Source: Bacteroidia bacterium
GTDB lineage: Bacteria > Bacteroidota > Bacteroidia > Flavobacteriales > Flavobacteriaceae
Direction: 5' to 3'
Assembly: GCA_030429325.1 (NCBI GenBank)
Contig: JAUICT010000005.1
Coordinates: 1 to 19,845 of the forward strand
Length of the DNA stretch: 19,845 nucleotides
Part shown: positions 15,781 to 19,845 of the stretch, one piece after another
Layout: each line of letters begins with the position of its first letter
Numbering within the stretch: the first letter of the stretch is position 1
Program-made: the position numbers and the translations under genes
The notes under the pieces: generated by a model
Database searches by the model: none
Told to the model about the DNA's origin: nothing
Seen by the model: only the letters and a program-made list of their open reading frames with translations

Positions 15781-16563
15781 ATGAGATACATCGACCACAT
15801 TGGAAAAATCATCCTTGACAAAGCACAAGTAAATACGTTGATCTACAAAAATCCCATTGTTTTGTTCCTAATAAACGATAGGGCAATCGAAGGAGAGAAA
15901 GCAAGCACCAACAAAAACCATCAGTTCATCTATTTGTTAGAGCCCTCCCCTAATTTTAAGCTCCAATCACCATTATTGCTTGGTATGTACAATGGGGTAT
16001 TTGGTAGTATGTCTTCCTCAATGGAATTCGAGGATTTTGTACCTGAACAAATTTTAGAAAGTCCATTGAGCAACCAACTTGCCCTTTATTTGGTCCAAGA
16101 GTTAATGCTAAGTGCAGAAGGGAACCAATCCCATTTAGAAAACATGATTGTTACCATGGGGGATTATCTACTTAAACGCTATCATATGCAAGAGACATTA
16201 AATTGTAAACTGCGTATGGGTTTGAGCCCCTTTCAGGTGAACAAAGTTCAACATTATGTTAGGGCCCATATAGACCGCCCCGTCTCAACCCTTGAATTGG
16301 CCAAGGTAGTTGATCTAAGTATGCATCATTTTATTCGAGTATTCAAAAAAACAACAGGCGAAACCCCCCATCAATTTGTCACCCGGATAAAACTTGAGGA
16401 AGCCAAGAAAATGCTCATCGCAACAGATGAGAGTGTTATCCAAGTCGGCTTGGGTATTGGATGCGAGAACGCCAGTCACTTTTCGCAATTGTTCAAATCC
16501 AATTTCGGCATCCCTCCCTTAAAGTTCCGAAAAGCTTTTCAGGATTGTATGCAAGTGGCCTGA
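15781..16563 (+). CDS. AraC-family transcriptional regulator
   Basis: This 260-residue regulator has a C-terminal AraC-type double helix-turn-helix (about 153-253). The first HTH is STLELAKVVDLSMHHFIRVFKKTTG (169-193), and the second is SVIQVGLGIGCENASHFSQLFKSNFGIPPLKFRKAF, matching the family signature apart from Gly-Leu-Gly-Ile in place of the usual AF..GF. The N-terminal 145 residues have no recognisable cupin ligand pocket and may be an unusual sensing domain. The gene is divergent from the giant kinase and 304 bp upstream of the exported hydrolase on the same strand, which makes that hydrolase its most likely local target. The start at this ATG follows an A-rich leader (AATACAAAGAA). Confidence 0.92.
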   Translation: MRYIDHIGKIILDKAQVNTLIYKNPIVLFLINDRAIEGEKASTNKNHQFIYLLEPSPNFKLQSPLLLGMYNGVFGSMSSSMEFEDFVPEQILESPLSNQLALYLVQELMLSAEGNQSHLENMIVTMGDYLLKRYHMQETLNCKLRMGLSPFQVNKVQHYVRAHIDRPVSTLELAKVVDLSMHHFIRVFKKTTGETPHQFVTRIKLEEAKKMLIATDESVIQVGLGIGCENASHFSQLFKSNFGIPPLKFRKAFQDCMQVA

Positions 16564-16867
16564 GCTGTAGGATTGCCTTAGGGCTAGTATACAAAAACCT
16601 AAACCGTACATTAAAAAACAAGATAGAAATGAACCTGCTCCATATAATAAAGCTCCGCATATCTCTTATCAACCAAGCTAAATGCAAAGCAATACCAGCT
16701 CAACAAAATGGCAGTTCAAATTGTTGCGAGTGCCGTGAAAGTTTGGATTGTGAAGGAGACAGCACGGGTCTCTTCATATAACTTTCCCTCCTATACCAGG
16801 GAAACTGGGCCCTAAACATGCTGGGCCTACTCACAAATGTATATTCTAATCATCTAATATTGATCTT
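16564..16867 (+). other. Intergenic region upstream of exported hydrolase
   Basis: This 304-bp gap between the AraC gene and the exported hydrolase contains no supportable gene. A GGCCC/GGGCC inverted repeat with a 10-base loop lies at 16808-16827, about 40 bp ahead of the hydrolase ATG, next to a CCAG/CTGG dyad (about 16797-16809). Either might be an operator for the adjacent AraC-type protein. I saw no match to the Bacteroidota promoter pattern. Confidence 0.4.
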
Positions 16868-17599
16868 ATGAAAACTTCACTTTTATTTACAAGGGCATTA
16901 CTGCTCCTAATTTTAACTGGTACTAAATCTTTGTACAGTCAAATCCCTGACCCTGGTTTTACTGTTGATGCTTCAACAGCAATTGTAATCACCGATCCAC
17001 AGAACGATTTTTTAAGCCCCGATGGTGTAACATGGGGTGTCATTGGCGAAAGCGTAATAAAAAACAAGACAGTGGAAAACCTTGAAACCTTGTTCCAACT
17101 AGCAGAAGCAAAAGGAATTAAAGTATTTATTTCTCCCCATTACTATTACGAGCACGACCACAAATGGAAATTTGAGGGTGCCTTGGAAAAACTAATGCAT
17201 GACATAGGAATGTTTGACCGTGGCGACCAATTGAACAAAGAAGGATTCGAAGGGTCTGGCGCAGATTGGTTACCTCGATACAAAAAGTATATTAACAAGG
17301 ATTTTGTAACTGTGGTAGGTCCCCACAAAGTCTATGGGCCTGAACAAAACGACCTGAGCCTTCAATTGCGGAAGCAGAAAATTGATAAGATTGTTTTGGC
17401 TGGAATGTCGGGAAACCTTTGTGTGGAGTCCCATCTACGGGAACTTTTGGAAGATGGTTTTGAAGTTGCTGTAGTAGTGGATGCCACAGCGTCTGCGGTT
17501 GCACCCGGATATGATGGAAATGTTGCCGCTGAGATCAACTATCGATTTGTGGCCAGCCATGTGTATACCACTAAAGAATTTGAGGAATCCCTTAAATAG
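16868..17599 (+). CDS. Isochorismatase-like cysteine hydrolase, exported copy
   Basis: This 243-residue paralogue of the cytosolic hydrolase at 6165-6893 carries an N-terminal signal peptide (hydrophobic 5-18, LLFTRALLLLILTG, likely cleavage around SLYSQ at 21-25), so it should work in the periplasm or outside. The triad is complete: Asp43 in ITDPQNDF, Lys154 in GPHKVYGP and Cys185 in MSGNLCVESHLREL. The central HYYYEHDHKWKFEG and MFDRGDQLNKEGFEGSGADW stretches match the cytosolic protein almost exactly, implying the same or a very similar substrate on both sides of the inner membrane. A catalytic Cys in an exported enzyme must stay reduced. The gene ends in a strong terminator and stands alone behind the AraC gene. 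Confidence 0.93.
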   Translation: MKTSLLFTRALLLLILTGTKSLYSQIPDPGFTVDASTAIVITDPQNDFLSPDGVTWGVIGESVIKNKTVENLETLFQLAEAKGIKVFISPHYYYEHDHKWKFEGALEKLMHDIGMFDRGDQLNKEGFEGSGADWLPRYKKYINKDFVTVVGPHKVYGPEQNDLSLQLRKQKIDKIVLAGMSGNLCVESHLRELLEDGFEVAVVVDATASAVAPGYDGNVAAEINYRFVASHVYTTKEFEESLK

Positions 17600-17633
17600 G
17601 AAAATCAAGGAATAGTAGTTTAATTTTTATCTC

Positions 17634-17668
17634 ATATAGCAGAGCCAAGAAAGCTCTGCTATATTTTT
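17634..17668 (+). terminator. Rho-independent terminator of exported hydrolase
   Basis: ATATAGCAGAGC and GCTCTGCTATAT form a perfect 12-bp stem with a 7-base loop, followed by a T-rich run, 35 bp after the stop codon. The AT-rich lower stem also gives a fair A-tract in the other direction. Confidence 0.93.
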
Positions 17669-17789
17669 CAACCATATATCTACTTCGTAGTGAAAATAAA
17701 AAAAGTACTATAAATCATTTTTATCTACAGTACTTTATCATCACCTATAAAATAGTCGAAGTGGCAGTATGTAAAATCAATTAAAATAG

Positions 17790-17813
17790 AAAAAACCTCC
17801 CATTTTCGGTAGG
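17790..17813 (-). terminator. Candidate terminator for the DUF3472 operon
   Basis: On the minus strand, CCTACC and GGGAGG form a stem with one mismatch and a 6-base loop, directly followed by six T residues. It lies about 170 bp beyond the DUF3472 stop codon. The stem is short, so confidence is moderate. Confidence 0.4.
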
Positions 17814-17898
17814 CCCTTGATAAGGTTAAAAATAGTTACGGTTTTCAAGTATTTACACCCTATTGTTCTTATGGCACAAAACGTTTTATATGAATAGA

Positions 17899-17920
17899 GC
17901 CTCTGAAAAAAATCAGAGGC
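17899..17920 (-). terminator. Hairpin downstream of DUF3472 gene
   Basis: GCCTCTGA and TCAGAGGC form a perfect 8-bp stem with a 6-base A/T loop, about 63 bp after the DUF3472 stop. The T residues are in the loop rather than after the stem on the minus strand, so it may protect the 3' end rather than terminate transcription. Confidence 0.5.
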
Positions 17921-17982
17921 CCTACTCATTAAACTAACTCAAACAATTAAAAAATAAATCGCTGTTTTTTAAATTCTGTATA

Positions 17983-19323
17983 TCAAGGGAGTTCCAAGTT
18001 TGAAAAGTCAATATTGGGTGCTTCCTGGGTAGAAGTGCGAATAAATGTTGTGCCCACTGCCACATTTTCATTAAAAAAGCCACAGTTCCTCAAGAAAAAA
18101 TGGTCTCCTTGGGCTCCTCCCACATAATCCAATCTATGGCCCTGGGAAGCTGTTGCATCCGCTGTAAAAGTTGCCTTATCCAATTCAATCCAAGTCCCTT
18201 CCGTGGTATATACCCATTGATTTCCGAATTGTACTTCCCTAGCAATGAACCCCGTACTGGGCACAAAGTTTTCTAAAAAGGAGTGCGGTCGTTTTAAAAA
18301 GGTTGATGTTTGGGGTCTTCGCAAGCTGGCAATCAATTGCCACTCCCCTATCTCCGGGGCATAAAAATATGCTGTGTAGTCTGTTGAATTATCCGTTGAA
18401 GGCTCCCCTTTCAGCAAAAACTTGTAGGTGGTCCCGGGCTTCCAATCAAACACCTTAAAACTTTGTTTTCCCGATCCTTCATTTCCAAAATCCTGAACAG
18501 TGACATCATTGCCATTTCCAAGGTTTATTACCTTATAATCTTCTGGTATCTGGTTAGGGTCGTCTGTACTGAAAGCACTCCATATAGAGAACAAAATCCT
18601 TCGTTCCGATTCTGAGTTCACCTGCATGCCAAAGTAGCCTTGGGCATGGCCGTTGGCCATAAAAAAAGATCCTATTACATCCTCTCCCTCCGGAACAGTG
18701 ACCTCATTGTAGAACCACTGTATGTTCTTTCCAGCGGGTTCTTCATAGCTCATATGTACCGATGGTCCTCTTCTACCAAAGTAGTGATTCTCAGTAGGAA
18801 CAAAGGTTATGGAACTTGCTGCCGGACCTCCGATCAAAATGTCACTGATATCCCCAATATAGGTCCCTGATTTACTGATTCCCTGAATTTCTATGTAGTG
18901 GTATCCTGAAGACGCCAGTTCAAACTTGCCTACTTCAATGGTTTTGTATTCGTTATTGGAGACAACCACTTCTTTGGACTCGGTTCCTACCGTTACTTTA
19001 ATCTTGGATTCGCCTTGAGGAGATTTCATTTTAAGTCCCAGATGCAATTCTCCTTGAGATTCTGTTTTAAAGTAGGTACGGATCACATCGTCAAGACTGG
19101 TCCAGTTATGTATTCCTGTATCAAATATGACCTCAGTATCCCTTGCGGTATCATTGACCACCCAACTGTTGGCACCGGCCGGTATTATCACGGAAAGGTC
19201 AAGGCCTTGTTCAGGTGGATCAACGGGGACTGTCCCATTATCCGATTGGCATGCAAAAACCGTCATTCCAAAAAATGAAAAAAGGCAGTAATAGATTAGG
19301 GTTATTTTTTTAGGGATACTCAC
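17983..19323 (-). CDS. DUF5077-DUF3472 lipoprotein
   Basis: This 446-residue surface or periplasmic lipoprotein has a hydrophobic segment (8-22) ending at a lipobox TVFAC, with Cys25 as the lipidation site. Residues 40-168 look like DUF5077 (IIPAGANSWVV, GELHLGLKMKSPQGESKIKVTV, ASSGYHYIEIQGISKSG). Residues 180-440 match DUF3472 (RRGPSVHMSYEEP, VIGSFFMANGHAQGYFGMQVNSESERRILFSIWSAF, TTYKFLLKGEP). Both are carbohydrate-associated beta-sandwich domains of unknown activity. The start is GTG: an in-frame TAA lies three codons before it, and the next ATG (codon 20) would destroy the signal peptide. It starts two bases after the preceding gene's stop codon, so the two form an operon. Confidence 0.92.
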   Translation of the reverse strand: MSIPKKITLIYYCLFSFFGMTVFACQSDNGTVPVDPPEQGLDLSVIIPAGANSWVVNDTARDTEVIFDTGIHNWTSLDDVIRTYFKTESQGELHLGLKMKSPQGESKIKVTVGTESKEVVVSNNEYKTIEVGKFELASSGYHYIEIQGISKSGTYIGDISDILIGGPAASSITFVPTENHYFGRRGPSVHMSYEEPAGKNIQWFYNEVTVPEGEDVIGSFFMANGHAQGYFGMQVNSESERRILFSIWSAFSTDDPNQIPEDYKVINLGNGNDVTVQDFGNEGSGKQSFKVFDWKPGTTYKFLLKGEPSTDNSTDYTAYFYAPEIGEWQLIASLRRPQTSTFLKRPHSFLENFVPSTGFIAREVQFGNQWVYTTEGTWIELDKATFTADATASQGHRLDYVGGAQGDHFFLRNCGFFNENVAVGTTFIRTSTQEAPNIDFSNLELP

Positions 19324-19325
19324 AA

Positions 19326-19844
19326 TTAGTTACTTTTTATTTTATAAAACTGATGGTCAGCATTGTTATTGGCAATTAGAATAGCTTCTTGGGTTCCATG
19401 GTGTATCAGTTGCATATCCTTAACATCACCACTTGCAAAGAATCCTGTTTTCAAATTATTCCGATAGGCAAATTTGTTGTCTCCCAGCCCACTCAAGAAT
19501 ACTCCAATACCAGCGTCTGCCCTAGTTGTTTCCACTTCCGACCCATAATTGTTCCCGGCCAACAGCAAATCTTTGATGGAGTCCTTATTAAAATCATGGT
19601 AAACTATACTGTTGATCGGACTCAATTGGGCTTCAATAGGAAAGGGAACAAATTGGAACTGCTCATCATTATTGATAAAGTAGCCTGATCTAAACTCAAT
19701 CGCTTGTAAATGCATTGCTTTGGTGATGTCTTCCCCTAAAATGTGTTGCAAGTCGCTACTTGCAAACTCTTGATAGGTCTTTATTCTTTCTTTCAAATAG
19801 GGCATTTGTTGAGAGGTACAGTTTTTACCCCGAACAGGTACTAG
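19326..19844 (-). CDS. FG-GAP/VCBS repeat protein (CRTAC1-like), 3' part
   Basis: The frame is open to the right edge, so only the C-terminal 172 codons are visible. The segment reading VRGKNCTSQQMPYLKERIKTYQEFASSDL resembles the conserved region found near the C-terminus of CRTAC1/ASPIC-UnbV-type propeller proteins. It is followed by a last FG-GAP-like repeat, NSIVYHDFNKDSIKDLLLAGNNYGSEVETTRADAGIGVFL, and a typical ending, EAILIANNNADHQFYKIKSN. These large exported propellers are common in flavobacteria near SusC/SusD-type uptake loci and are thought to bind glycans or ligands. It lies directly upstream of the DUF5077-DUF3472 lipoprotein gene, two bases apart, suggesting a shared extracellular role. 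Confidence 0.8.
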   Translation of the reverse strand, partial: LVPVRGKNCTSQQMPYLKERIKTYQEFASSDLQHILGEDITKAMHLQAIEFRSGYFINNDEQFQFVPFPIEAQLSPINSIVYHDFNKDSIKDLLLAGNNYGSEVETTRADAGIGVFLSGLGDNKFAYRNNLKTGFFASGDVKDMQLIHHGTQEAILIANNNADHQFYKIKSN

Positions 19845-19845
19845 T

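Larger units (their letters stand above)
17600..17982. other. Convergent intergenic region with terminators
   Basis: This 383-bp, very AT-rich gap lies between the convergent exported hydrolase and DUF3472 genes. It holds three hairpins, listed separately, and no supportable coding sequence. Confidence 0.6.

Noticed and set aside
16461..16781. 106-codon + frame running off the AraC gene
   Set aside because: It begins inside the AraC HTH in another frame, and the part beyond the AraC stop shows no domain.

Overview
The window looks like chromosomal DNA of a marine-type member of the Flavobacteriaceae (Bacteroidota). The reasons are the AT-rich DNA, mostly weak Shine-Dalgarno signals, LytS/LytTR signalling, a PD40-repeat protein, an FG-GAP/CRTAC1-type protein and a DUF5077/DUF3472 lipoprotein. 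The genus cannot be fixed from the sequence alone. I see no tRNA, rRNA, CRISPR array, transposase or phage gene.

Layout. (1) 1-413: 3' end of a PD40 beta-propeller gene, + strand. (2) 634-3738, + strand: a PNPOx-like flavin-binding protein whose stop codon overlaps the start of a divergent type I GAPDH, then an old yellow enzyme (alkene reductase), closed by a strong bidirectional terminator. (3) 7827-3851, - strand: 1-Cys peroxiredoxin, cytosolic isochorismatase-like hydrolase, small GNAT, ECF sigma factor, DUF1348 (NTF2-like) protein and exported YHS-domain protein. GNAT and sigma overlap by ATGA and are preceded by an unusual nested inverted-repeat leader. (4) 7868-15419: a signalling block made of a LytTR response regulator (+), a cytoplasmic REC-LytS-type histidine kinase (-), and a 1920-residue hybrid kinase (-) built as pseudokinase, P-loop ATPase, TPR-like helices, GAF, HisKA, HATPase and REC. 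(5) 15781-17599, + strand: an AraC-type regulator and a second, exported copy of the isochorismatase-like hydrolase. (6) 17983-19845, - strand: a DUF5077/DUF3472 lipoprotein behind a cut-off FG-GAP-type gene.

How the parts may work together. The redox and detoxification enzymes (peroxiredoxin, OYE, PNPOx-like protein, paired cysteine hydrolases, extra GAPDH) suggest a response to an electrophile or oxidant. The large soluble kinase block in the middle would be the sensory side. The most concrete regulatory clue is a pair of 9-bp direct repeats that match the LytTR-family binding consensus with an exact 12-bp spacer. They lie 49-78 bp upstream of the giant kinase start, and the only LytTR regulator in the window is encoded at the far end of the same block. 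This suggests a closed regulatory loop. The pathway as a whole is inference; the individual gene families are mostly clear.
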